The notes under the pieces are model-generated. The model did no database searches. It was not told the origin of the DNA and worked only from the letters and a program-made list of their open reading frames with translations. Shown in pieces: positions 17,301 to 24,908 of a stretch of 64,000 bases of DNA. The stretch lies in the NCBI GenBank assembly GCA_964583765.1, contig CAZOWW010000004.1:28152-92151 (forward strand). Direction: 5' to 3'. The translations under genes and the position numbers were made by a program. The stretch comes from CAZOWW01 sp964583765. Lineage in GTDB: Bacteria > Actinomycetota > Actinomycetes > Actinomycetales > Kineosporiaceae. Each line of letters begins with the position of its first letter. The first letter of the stretch is position 1.

Positions 17301-17930
17301 CCGGGATTCGACTGGACCGTTCTGGGAGCTGCCCCGGAAGTTCCGTCGCGGTCTCTGTCCCCGGCCCAACGGCCGACGGCAGATGTCGTGACCCCACGTG
17401 CCCGCAGGAGTCGTGGCCTTCGACGCCTGGCACTGACCAACGAGGTGTTCCTGGCTCAGGTGCTTCTGCGCAAGGCCCCGCGGGCGGCGTCCTGCTGGCG
17501 CGGCTTGGTCGATGCACTCGATCCGATGCTGCCGATCGGATCGCGGACTCTGGACGCACTCCTTGTCCAGGCGGACGCCGACCTGCGGGCCTGGGAGGCA
17601 TTGAGTCGGTACCGAGGCTTCACCACTCGACCAGATCTGCGGCTCGCAGCGGTCGAGAGGTTGTGCCGTGCCGGTGGCGGGTCGACCGAGGTGGTGCCGT
17701 TCCCCGATCAGGGAGTTGCCGCGATCTCGTCCCCGCTGGATCCCGCTGCGTTCCGGGACCGGGTCCGCGGAGCGGTCGATGAGGCGCGACAGGACCGCAC
17801 CGAGCTCCGGCGCCTGGTTGCCCTGGCGGGACGACGCCGTGGGCAGGTCCCCGCGCTGGTCGTGCTGTGCTCACGTGGAGCAGCGCGTTGGGACGGTGTG
17901 TACACCCTGGTGGAACGCATGCGTGACTGA
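14352..17930 (+). CDS. Large membrane-anchored protein with TPR-like helices, family unrecognised; contains assembly gap
   Basis: About 1190 residues as drawn, but 100 N at 15037-15136 interrupt it and the true length is unknown. The frames on both sides agree as printed, which would happen by chance one time in three. ATG 14352 is chosen because a typical anchor follows (FPLWLLVFGIPALACVLIY, residues ~13-31); a second helix lies at ~57-75 (LYLLAFVVTLALTRWVV). After these comes a ~150-residue soluble domain. Beyond the gap is one clear TPR-like pair (ERRLDEALRSASTGLAADPS, then RRLLGETYERLGRYLSAIHV). The rest is helical, Arg/Glu/Trp-rich sequence to the end. No catalytic motif is seen. Its place between glycosyltransferases and Wzz suggests a scaffold for EPS assembly, which is inference. 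It may also be two genes if the gap hides a stop. Confidence 0.65.
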   Translation: MARAARMGRGFPLWLLVFGIPALACVLIYHVRGLKALKPKYWGEFRWLTVLDIPDYGQLYLLAFVVTLALTRWVVRRSRVGPISIGVVVDATVDGPSARAASVAAILRDRLARNRPGRSGVLPGSGGIDVVNEHSVPQVAEDAYTMLAWFGASVWRGSTRRLGWRVNVTIRESPQTGEVGLHLQVEHLATGRHEFIRTIWAASAGEAARIAAYEVSAWRMQQRSWRSTXXXXXXXXXXXXXXXXXXXXXXXXXXXXXXXXXXRDYEDSAFYVRERRLDEALRSASTGLAADPSNLALRRLLGETYERLGRYLSAIHVYAAGLVMVDDVGNGWSRTVHDRTDPGNEHRLPDWPRFRTGPWWAGGSRNTNWHHSDGLLWRYVVGLTFADLWVDEWIADLDANGIQRPGSQGLDSEDAHDLRGEGHPGDERDRRAERDRRDQEAREHADQAKRLRGYFHRRYQALLESRFCLLDATWFTELHERTASFQFLARELAEVDERTRASLGKDAAWAAEAGAFLASAHALTARDEDWASLVARQVSRLGVRDLGLLATALLTQAERAEGDRLWWPVAQGPAPDGAEVADTVSVLARHALRRRGPAAAPPWTEQARLRRLARTIGPNDRVLAQLERDCPPGRPLLPSPRRRGVEPKHLAYWVHEVSWFLGELASIEQSEPDQRGEAARELLRGVHSRLHPDAPEVTLVQVREAMVDDDAWSGLGLDRQRLVTAVSWAAHEVMHAPRTRAGWSPSALARLQRLSLQLDLRAFFYRAALDELGRAARLRMLLRLPTSTHPLLNLLWSSARFQFLDRFHEILPGHEPHHLGLVPTARRRAGRVRLPRAAAGRRRSHSDEGRLDPDAPRARLRIGTAERARRTALWWSAIPARQEWTLWYYAACVHALVIRDPADRPEGVDPVEWPRLWKRRYDPFAEFAVRALNHAILTRGARGLTLIEAGSRDWMLYEDPDLDVLRQHPRFQRWASANFDWTAPGFDWTVLGAAPEVPSRSLSPAQRPTADVVTPRARRSRGLRRLALTNEVFLAQVLLRKAPRAASCWRGLVDALDPMLPIGSRTLDALLVQADADLRAWEALSRYRGFTTRPDLRLAAVERLCRAGGGSTEVVPFPDQGVAAISSPLDPAAFRDRVRGAVDEARQDRTELRRLVALAGRRRGQVPALVVLCSRGAARWDGVYTLVERMRD
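15037..15136. other. Assembly gap (100 N)
   Basis: Exactly 100 N, the usual placeholder for a gap of unknown size, inside the TPR-like gene. Confidence 0.99.
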
Positions 17931-18047
17931 ACGGCGGCCCCGAACCGGCGGGCGCCGAGCTGCCGCTTGACCTCGTCCCACCGGAGAAGCTGCGGCCGCG
18001 TGCCGGGAACCAGATCCCGCGGGCCCCTCGGCGCGGCCCTTCCCTCA

Positions 18048-18061
18048 TCTAAGCGCTTAGA
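18048..18061. promoter_or_regulatory. Perfect 14-bp palindrome resembling a LacI-family operator
   Basis: TCTAAGCGCTTAGA is its own reverse complement and has the central CG flanked by symmetric arms seen in many LacI/GalR operators. It lies in a convergent intergenic region, so its target gene is unclear. Confidence 0.45.
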
Positions 18062-18227
18062 CTACGCTGCCCGACGGCTGGGGCGAAGACGTGGTGCGTT
18101 GCGGGTGAGGCCGCCCGGGACGCACCACGGGTGCGGCCGTACCCCCGGGGATCCTCGGTGAGGCCTGGGCTCCGGGCGACCGGGGAAGGCTCCGGGAAGG
18201 GCTGCACCTGGTGTGCTGGGGAGCACA

Positions 18228-18265
18228 GAGGGCGAGCCCCGGACCGATGTCCAGGGCTCGCCCTC
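18228..18265 (-). terminator. Terminator of the Wzz/glycosyltransferase operon
   Basis: Perfect 12-bp stem GAGGGCGAGCCC (18228-18239) with 18254-18265. The 14-nt loop holds an inner GGAC/GTCC stem. It lies ~45 bp beyond the stop of the minus-strand Wzz gene. Confidence 0.75.
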
Positions 18266-18308
18266 GATGTTCGATAGGACCCGCCGTTCGGGGCCCCGTC
18301 GTTGCTCG

Positions 18309-19274
18309 CTACCGGCGCCGGACCGGCTTCCCCTCGGCTCCGGTGGGCACCCGGTCGGCGAGGGCGAAGGCCGCGATGACGGCGAGGAGCAGACCGACGG
18401 CTCCGCCGATCAGCGCCCCCCGGATCGTCTTGGAGGCGCGGGAGGTGGGGATGGCCCGGGCAGCGTCCACGAAACGGGTGCCGTCACTGGCGGCACTCAC
18501 GTCCAGCCGGGCGTTGGAGGCGCGGACCTCCAGTTGGGAGACGGTCTGCGCGGCGGCCAGGGAGGCGACGCTGTTCGCGCGGTCCTTGGCGAGCTCGGAG
18601 AGGATGCTCCGCTTGGCGCTGTCGATCGCCGCGAGCTCGGAGTCCGCCTGGGCCTCCAGGGCCTTGCGGGTGAGCTCCCGGTAGGAGTCGATGACGGCGT
18701 TGACGATGGTGACCGCCTGGTCGCCGGTGGCCCCCGAGGCGGTCACCGTGATCAGCGCGCCGGGGTTGGTGGTCGCGGTGGCCACGGCGGCCCGCAGCTG
18801 TTTCGGCGTGCGCGGCATGCCCCGACTGCTGAGCAGCTCACTGGCGTGCTCGAGGACCGCGTCCGACCGGGCGAAGACGGCACGCTGTTCGGCGAACGTC
18901 TCGAAGCTGGCCTCGGTCGTCACGCCCTGACGCAACACGTCGTTGCCGCGGGGGTCGGACACCGCGAGCGAGCCGGTCGCCTGGGGCTGACCCACCAACA
19001 GGAAGGAGGCCAGCGCCCCCAGGACGACGCCCGCGACGATGAGGCCGGCGGTGAGCCCGCGGTAGTAGAGCAGCGAGCCGAAGGCCGTGATCTGCCCGGG
19101 AGCGACGACCGGGGTCTCGGCCCGGCCGAGGTCGTCGAGCCACTCGCTCACATCGGGGCTGGGTGCAGGGCGCGTGGCGGTGGCGTTGCCCGTCCCGTTC
19201 GTGGCAGCCGCCGCGGACTGCTTCTGCGCCGGACGCTTGGCCGTGCCACTCGAGCTGCCGGTGGAATCGGTCAT
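18309..19274 (-). CDS. Wzz/YveK-like polysaccharide co-polymerase (chain-length determinant)
   Basis: Expected to control EPS chain length at the membrane. 321 residues: a long Ser/Thr/Ala-rich cytosolic leader (~1-68), transmembrane helix 1 (~72-95), a periplasmic-side region of long helices (~105-280, heptad-like QADSELAAIDSAKRSILSEL) and transmembrane helix 2 (~285-308), ending in a short basic tail. This is the Wzz layout. The fused or adjacent tyrosine kinase common in Gram-positive systems is absent. Its ATG overlaps the stop of the upstream glycosyltransferase by four bases (ATGA), so the two form one operon. Confidence 0.85.
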   Translation of the reverse strand: MTDSTGSSSGTAKRPAQKQSAAAATNGTGNATATRPAPSPDVSEWLDDLGRAETPVVAPGQITAFGSLLYYRGLTAGLIVAGVVLGALASFLLVGQPQATGSLAVSDPRGNDVLRQGVTTEASFETFAEQRAVFARSDAVLEHASELLSSRGMPRTPKQLRAAVATATTNPGALITVTASGATGDQAVTIVNAVIDSYRELTRKALEAQADSELAAIDSAKRSILSELAKDRANSVASLAAAQTVSQLEVRASNARLDVSAASDGTRFVDAARAIPTSRASKTIRGALIGGAVGLLLAVIAAFALADRVPTGAEGKPVRRR

Positions 19275-20467
19275 CGACGCTCAACCTTCTGCATTGCCAT
19301 CCTCACCTGATCGTCATAGGCGTCGAGGCTGAAGCGCGTCGTCGCCTCGTCGTGGCCCCGGGAGGCCATGCGGCAGGTCTCCTCCCAATCGTCCACCAAC
19401 TCGGTGATCGCCTGCGCGAGGGCCCGGGGGTTGTCTGTCGGGACGAGCCGCCCCGTCTTGCCCGAGGTGATGATCTCGGTGAGTCCCTGCACCGCGTTCG
19501 CCACCACCGGTCGCCCCGCGAGCATGGCCTCCACGGCCGCGTTGCCGAAGGGTTCGGCACGCGAAGGCATCAGCACGATGTCTGCCTGGGCGTGGATCGC
19601 CCACACCGGGCTGGTGAACCCGAGGAAGTCCACATGCTCGGTCAGGCCGAGCCTGGCGACCTGCTCCTCGAGTTGCTGCACGTACCACTCGTACCCCTCG
19701 AACGCGGTTCCGGCGAGTCCGAGTCGGGCCGGAACGCCCTGCTCGCGCAGGATCGCGAGGGCGTCGACCGCGATGTCGCTGCCCTTGCGGGGGGACAACC
19801 GACCGACCAGCAGCAGGCGGATCGGCGGGTCGAGGTCATCACGTAGGGGTGGAACCTCCTGGTCCGGCCCGGCGAGCCCGTTGTAGACGACGACGGTGCG
19901 TCGATCCAGGCGGGCGATCGAGGACATGAGCACCCGTCGGGAGGCGTCGCTGTTGACGATGACGCCGTGGGCCAACAACAGGGGCAGGGCCAGCAGGAAC
20001 CGGAGCGCGCGGGCCGCCTCCTCTTCGGCCTCGTGCACGTGACACACGCAAGGCACTCGGGCGAGCCGTGCGGCCACGAGCCATGTCGGGATGGTCTCGG
20101 TATTCAGATACAGACTGCTTGCCTTGTATCTACGTAGCGTAGCAACCATTCCGGGCAGTGTCGTGATGATCGAGACGAGGAAGCGCACGAACCCGATCGG
20201 CGAGAGAATCGCCTTGCGGACCACGGGCATCGAGCGGATGACCACGGTGAGTCCCTGGGTCCGGCACTCGGCGGCGAGCGGGCCCTCGTGGGGGAGGCAG
20301 ACGACGACGTCGTGGTCCTGGGCCAGGCCGCGCGCAGACTCCAGGAGCATGCGGTCCGAACCGTAGAGGTCCACCGACGGGTGTGCGAGTACGACGGTCG
20401 GCCGGGGACTCGGACCGGTCGGCCGGGGACGCGAGCCAGCAGGCGGGTCCTGCACGGGCGATCTCAC
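19271..20467 (-). CDS. GT4-family glycosyltransferase 2
   Basis: 398 residues, GT-B fold, predicted EPS sugar transferase. The Pro-rich leader (~1-23) is absent from its paralog at 12889; then VVLAHPSVDLYGSDRML, LYLNTETIPTW, VGRLSPRKGSDIAVDAL and the EX7E motif EPFGNAAVE. Two GTG starts are possible: 20467 (GGAG 10 nt upstream) and 20455 (AGGAG 11 nt upstream); both leave the fold intact. The stop overlaps the Wzz start. Divergent from the transferase at 20690. Confidence 0.92.
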   Translation of the reverse strand: MRSPVQDPPAGSRPRPTGPSPRPTVVLAHPSVDLYGSDRMLLESARGLAQDHDVVVCLPHEGPLAAECRTQGLTVVIRSMPVVRKAILSPIGFVRFLVSIITTLPGMVATLRRYKASSLYLNTETIPTWLVAARLARVPCVCHVHEAEEEAARALRFLLALPLLLAHGVIVNSDASRRVLMSSIARLDRRTVVVYNGLAGPDQEVPPLRDDLDPPIRLLLVGRLSPRKGSDIAVDALAILREQGVPARLGLAGTAFEGYEWYVQQLEEQVARLGLTEHVDFLGFTSPVWAIHAQADIVLMPSRAEPFGNAAVEAMLAGRPVVANAVQGLTEIITSGKTGRLVPTDNPRALAQAITELVDDWEETCRMASRGHDEATTRFSLDAYDDQVRMAMQKVERR

Positions 20468-20689
20468 TCCTGTTCGTCTCCGGGGAGGCCGGAGTTCAGA
20501 CGGTGGTCACCTCACGCGCCGGGTCCGATCGCTCGACGGAGCGGTGGGGACGTCGGAAGGGGACCCTCTACGTGAAATCATGATGCAAGTCTGGAAGTCT
20601 GTCCGGCCTTCGGGGTCAATCATCCTTGTTCACACCCGATCGGCGTGCGTGGGGCGTCGTGAGGGTGAATCTGTGGAGGTCATCGGCCG

Positions 20690-21805
20690 ATGCGCATCGC
20701 CATGGTCGGAACCCGTGGAGTGCCCGCCCGTTACGGCGGATTCGAGACGGCGATCGAGGAGGTGGGCCGGCGGCTCGCCGAGCGAGGCCATGAGGTCGTC
20801 GTCTACTGCCGCGGCGAGGACCGTTCGCCGTCCTGGCTGGGGATGCGGCGGGTGCGCCTGCCCGCGTTGCGGTCCAGGACCGCCGAGACCCTGAGTCACA
20901 CCGCGCTCTCGGTGCTGCACCTGGCCACCCACCGGACCGACGTCGCCCTGGTCTTCAACGCGGCGAACGCGCTGTTCCTGCCCGTGGTCAAGGCCGCCCG
21001 GATCCCGGCCGCCGTGCACGTGGACGGCCTGGAGTGGAAGCGCGCCAAGTGGGGGCCTCGCGGGCGCCAGTACTACCTGTTCAGCGAGCGCCGGGCGGTG
21101 CGCTGGGGAGACGCCCTGATCGCCGACGCCCGGGGGATCCAGGACTATTACCGCAAGGCCTACGACGCCGACACCGTCTTCATCCCCTACGGCGCGCCGA
21201 TCTTGGACACCCCGGCCCTCGACCGGCTCGGCGAGCTCGGACTGGCCACCGGGCAGTTCCACCTGGTGGTGGCCAGGCTCGAGCCGGAGAACCACGTGGA
21301 CGTCGTGCTCAAGGGCTACCTGGCGAGCACCGCCACCCTGCCGCTGGTGATCGTCGGGTCGGTGCCCTACCGCAGCGCGCACCTGGAGGAGATCGAGCGG
21401 CTCGCCGCGGGGGACGAGCGTGTCCGCATGCTCGGCGGCCTCTGGGACCAGGACCTGCTCGACGCGCTCTACGCGGGGGCGGCGTCCTACCTGCACGGGC
21501 ACTCCGTGGGTGGCACGAATCCCTCGTTGTTGCGCGCCATGGGGGCCGGGGCGTCTGTGAGCGCCTTCGACGTCGACTTCAACCGCGAGGTGCTGGGGGA
21601 CACGGGACTCTTCTTCGGGGATCCCGAGTCGGCGGCCGAGGTCATCCAGGCGGTCGAGGCGGACCCCGCGGCGGCGGCAGCCCGGGGCCGGGCGGCCCGC
21701 GAGGAGGCGGCACGTCGGTACCGCTGGGACGAGGTGGCGGACGGGTACGAGCAGCTCTGCGTCGAGCTGCTCGCGCGCCGGGAACGGGGTAGGGCTCGGG
21801 GGTGA
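20690..21805 (+). CDS. Glycosyltransferase with DUF1972-type N-terminus (rhamnosyltransferase-like)
   Basis: 371 residues, GT4-like. The N-terminal block VGTRGVPARYGGFETAIEEV is characteristic of the DUF1972 group that includes capsule rhamnosyltransferases. Also seen are AVHVDGLEWKRAKWG, LIADARGIQDYY, VVARLEPENHVDVVLKGYL and HGHSVGGTNPSLLRAMGAG. ATG 20690 has GGAGG about 11 nt upstream. Rhamnose as the sugar is only a family-based guess, and no dTDP-rhamnose genes are in the window. Followed by the Wzy-like gene. Confidence 0.88.
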   Translation: MRIAMVGTRGVPARYGGFETAIEEVGRRLAERGHEVVVYCRGEDRSPSWLGMRRVRLPALRSRTAETLSHTALSVLHLATHRTDVALVFNAANALFLPVVKAARIPAAVHVDGLEWKRAKWGPRGRQYYLFSERRAVRWGDALIADARGIQDYYRKAYDADTVFIPYGAPILDTPALDRLGELGLATGQFHLVVARLEPENHVDVVLKGYLASTATLPLVIVGSVPYRSAHLEEIERLAAGDERVRMLGGLWDQDLLDALYAGAASYLHGHSVGGTNPSLLRAMGAGASVSAFDVDFNREVLGDTGLFFGDPESAAEVIQAVEADPAAAAARGRAAREEAARRYRWDEVADGYEQLCVELLARRERGRARG

Positions 21806-21842
21806 GCACCGCGGTGCGGTACGGCCCCCGTGTCCGCATGAT

Positions 21843-21877
21843 CCCGGCTCGTCCCTCGGTCGAGCGGGCGAGCCGGG
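21843..21877 (+). terminator. Hairpin after the DUF1972 glycosyltransferase
   Basis: CCCGGCTCG (21843-21851) pairs with CGAGCCGGG (21869-21877). The loop contains an inner CTCG/CGAG stem. Confidence 0.55.
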
Positions 21878-22011
21878 CGGGGGCCGGACAGGTGAACGCG
21901 CTCGTCACATACCGGCCCATCGCGCTGCCGTGCTAGCGTCGAGACAGCTCAGATGCCGCATTGGAGGCCGGACCAGGGACGACGTCGCCCGCCGCGGACA
22001 GGGCTGTCGAG

Positions 22012-24057
22012 ATGCCGTCGGGCAGTGGCACGTCGCTGGAGGGGTCGGTGGCAGAGCGTTCGGTTCGCCAGGGTCGCCCGGACGGGTCCGGGGGTCGTGA
22101 ACCCGAGGCGGAGCAGGATGCCTGGCTGGAGGCCCTCCTGACGGAGTCCGGGTTGGAGTCCCCCGCGGAGGACCGCCCCGTGATGCCCTCGCCTCGCTCG
22201 ATGCCTGACTCGGGACCGCTGGCCACGGCTGTCCGGCCCCCCGCGGTCGCGGATGCGTCCGCCCCTGTCGAGCCCCGGGCACGGGTGGGGCGTTCGGCCC
22301 CGCTGCCCCCGCACCTGCGCACCCTGCTCAGCGCCCTGCCCCTCGTGCTCATGGTGGCGAGCGACTTCAAGCTCCGCACCCGGGACATCACCAGTTCCGT
22401 CAAGGGCGGAGCGGACCCCTTCGTCCTCCTCGAACTGGGGGTCTACGGCCTGGCCGGCCTGCTGTTGCTGACGATCTTCCCGGCCGGGCGGCGCTTCCGC
22501 CTCGTCTCCCTGCCGGCCCTGCTGGCCACCCTGTTCTTCGGCATGCTCATGGTGTCGGCGCTCTACTCGCCGTTCCCGGTGATGGCCGTCGCCCGTGCGA
22601 TCGAACTGGGCGTCTGGCTGCTCCTGGCGCTGACGATCGCCCGATTCGCCGACCGTGCCGACCTGCACCGGTTCGCCCACGGTTTCATCGTGGTGGTCAC
22701 CGGCGCCGTGGTGCTCGGCAAGGTGTACCCCCAACCGCCCATGCACCTCCAGGTGGGGCGTTTCACCTGGTTGCGGGTGCATCCCGTGGTCGCGGGCATC
22801 TACCTGGGTCTGGCCGTCCTCCTCCTGGCCTGCTACCTGTACAAGCATGCGGTCCCGCGACCGGGTCCCCGCTGGCGCGGGTGGATCTACCTCGTCCTGC
22901 TCCTGGTGAACGGGGCTGCCCTGGAGCGGACCGGTACCCGCGGGGCGGCCATCGGTGCGGTGCTCGCGATCGCGGTCGCCCTCGCCCTGCTCGTCTCCCA
23001 CCGGGGACGCCGGGACCTGGTCCTGTTCGCCACGCTCGGCATGGGTTTCGTGGGGATGTTCCTGAGCGGCAAGGTCTCGGACTTCCTGGCGCGGGGCGAG
23101 GACTCGCAGAAGCTGATGACCCTGAACTCGCGGACCGACCTGTGGTCCATGGCCTGGCAGCAGGTGTTGAAGGAGCCGTGGTTCGGGCACGGGCTGTCCT
23201 CCTCGCGCGGTCTCTTCCTCGACCAGATCGGTCTCGGCGGGGGCCACAACATCGTGGTGAACCTGCTCGTGGACCAGGGCTTCGTGGGCCTCGCCTTCTT
23301 CGTGCTGCTGTGCGCCGCGTTGTTCATCGAGTTCCGGCGGCTCGCGCGGGTGTCCGCGATCCGCACCGACGTGATCATGATTCACGCCGTGCTGATCTAT
23401 CTGCTCGTGGACGGCATGACCACCGAGTACCTGGTGGCCCCGGATGACGTGGCCTCGGGCTGGTTGATCATGATCGTGGCCTGGTGCTACGTGCTCCAGG
23501 GGATCGTGCGGCGGGGTCCGCGCGGCGAGGCCGAGCTCCTGCTGGCCGGTCCGGTGGCGGGTCCCGCCGTCGGGTCCGGAGCGACGGTCCCCGAAGCGTC
23601 CGCGTCCTCCGGCGCGGCCTCCGTTCCGGCATCGGCCCCCGCTCCGGCGCCTGGTTCGGCTTCGGCACCTGGTCCGGCAGCTGCCTCTGCGGTGGGGGCG
23701 GTCGCTGCTCCGGCACGGGCACCCGGGCCGGCTGCCCGAGTGGGTGACGGTGCGGAGGCCGGGGCGTCCCTGTGGCCCGAGCCGATGCCCTCCGGGACCC
23801 CCCGGCGTTCCCGGTGGGGGCGTCGGGGAGGCGATCGGCGGCGTCCGGACCTCCCGTCGCGCCACGCCACGACCTCGACCGCACCGCGGTGGGTCGAGTT
23901 CGGCGGGTTCGGTTGGCGGGCGTCCCGGCACCAGGGCGGCCCCACGCGAGGGGCGGCTGCCGCGGAACCCGGCACGGAGACGGGCCCGAGCCTGTTCGAA
24001 CGTCCCTCCGACCTCCCCACCGGCCTGCGCGGACCGGAGGAGCCGGGTCGCCGCTAG
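22012..24057 (+). CDS. O-antigen ligase/polymerase-like membrane protein (Wzy family)
   Basis: Predicted to polymerise or ligate EPS repeat units outside the membrane. 681 residues from ATG 22012. GTG 22048 has the better ribosome-binding site (GGAGGGG) and is a real alternative; the true start lies in the Pro/Glu-rich leader either way. About ten to twelve transmembrane helices lie at ~100-510. The Wzy-C region shows ERTGTRGAAIGAVLAI, SRTDLWSMAWQQVL and GHGLSSSRGLFL, then GGHNIVVNLLVDQGFVGLAFF. A long Ala/Pro-rich, low-complexity cytosolic tail (~520-681) is unusual for the family. A TAGCGT near 21934 may be its -10 box. Confidence 0.85.
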   Translation: MPSGSGTSLEGSVAERSVRQGRPDGSGGREPEAEQDAWLEALLTESGLESPAEDRPVMPSPRSMPDSGPLATAVRPPAVADASAPVEPRARVGRSAPLPPHLRTLLSALPLVLMVASDFKLRTRDITSSVKGGADPFVLLELGVYGLAGLLLLTIFPAGRRFRLVSLPALLATLFFGMLMVSALYSPFPVMAVARAIELGVWLLLALTIARFADRADLHRFAHGFIVVVTGAVVLGKVYPQPPMHLQVGRFTWLRVHPVVAGIYLGLAVLLLACYLYKHAVPRPGPRWRGWIYLVLLLVNGAALERTGTRGAAIGAVLAIAVALALLVSHRGRRDLVLFATLGMGFVGMFLSGKVSDFLARGEDSQKLMTLNSRTDLWSMAWQQVLKEPWFGHGLSSSRGLFLDQIGLGGGHNIVVNLLVDQGFVGLAFFVLLCAALFIEFRRLARVSAIRTDVIMIHAVLIYLLVDGMTTEYLVAPDDVASGWLIMIVAWCYVLQGIVRRGPRGEAELLLAGPVAGPAVGSGATVPEASASSGAASVPASAPAPAPGSASAPGPAAASAVGAVAAPARAPGPAARVGDGAEAGASLWPEPMPSGTPRRSRWGRRGGDRRRPDLPSRHATTSTAPRWVEFGGFGWRASRHQGGPTRGAAAAEPGTETGPSLFERPSDLPTGLRGPEEPGRR

Positions 24058-24302
24058 GCGCACGCTGCGGCACGCGTCACCGGGCGACGACTGGGGGCGA
24101 CCGGACGCAGAGCTGGTCAGCCTCCGGTGGGACCGTGACCGTGACCGCGCGGTGCCCGCGTTCCGAGGGCCGGCCTCGCCGCCGCCGGGGCCCACTCGAA
24201 TCCCCTGGTGATCTCGACGAGATCGCCGACGTCGCCTGGTATCACCGCTACCAGCGGCCCGATACCCTGAGCCTCCACCCCACGCGAGAGGCGATCCGGA
24301 TC

Positions 24303-24881
24303 ATGAGCAAGGTGGCGCCGATCCACCTCCCCCTGACGGTCGTCGAGCCTCCCCAGCGAATGCCCGGCAGCTGCGCCCGACACGGTCGGCCGGCCACGAC
24401 GTGGCGGAAGACGAGCTTTTTCCCCTGGTGGTCGGCCAGGTCGTGGGGCCTCGTCTTCCCCGGCATAACGGCGGCGTCGGAGATCCTCGCCCTGAGCCAG
24501 CGTCAGGTGGACGTCCAGGCCTGGCCGTTCTGCGAGAAGTGCCTGTCCCTGCGGCACCGGAGGCTGGCCTACGCGTACGGCGGGGGACCCGCATGCCTCC
24601 TGCTGTCCGTCGCGGCCTTCGCTTCCCGTCCCGCCAGCCTGATCGGCATCGCCGGACTGATCGGCGTGCTGGCCGTCACCCCGGTCATGGTGAGCGCGTT
24701 CGGGACGGCTGCGCGGTGGCCGAGCGTGGTCCGCGGCCGGATCACCCGCGGGGGGACCCTGCTGACCATCAGAAAGCCGGCGCCCGAATTCGTCGCCTCC
24801 CTGCCCTCGGGGACGCCCCGCCCGGCGCGAACCGTCCCCGAGCCCGCTCCCCTTCCCGGGGAGGACCCGTCCCGCCGGTGA
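24303..24881 (+). CDS. Small membrane protein with Cys/His metal-site pattern, function unknown
   Basis: 192 residues from ATG 24303. I do not know a function. An N-terminal CARHGRPAT and, ~70 residues later, WPFCEKCLSLR give a C-x2-H plus C-x2-C arrangement that could bind zinc. Two hydrophobic segments follow (~108-150). The tail is Pro-rich and hydrophilic. Similar small CxxH/CxxC two-helix proteins are scattered in actinobacteria, to my recollection without assigned role. The frame stays open upstream into the Wzy tail, but the Met start fits the hydrophobic layout. It lies between the EPS polymerase and a methyltransferase. It contains a rare ATA codon (near 24464). Confidence 0.6.
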   Translation: MSKVAPIHLPLTVVEPPQRMPGSCARHGRPATTWRKTSFFPWWSARSWGLVFPGITAASEILALSQRQVDVQAWPFCEKCLSLRHRRLAYAYGGGPACLLLSVAAFASRPASLIGIAGLIGVLAVTPVMVSAFGTAARWPSVVRGRITRGGTLLTIRKPAPEFVASLPSGTPRPARTVPEPAPLPGEDPSRR

Positions 24882-24908
24882 ACGTGCCCGCTGCGGCACA
24901 GTGTGCGC

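Larger units (their letters stand above)
17931..18308. other. Non-coding region between converging TPR-like and Wzz genes
   Basis: 378 bp without a credible gene. It contains the 14-bp palindrome at 18048-18061 and the strong hairpin at 18228-18265, both listed separately. Confidence 0.5.
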
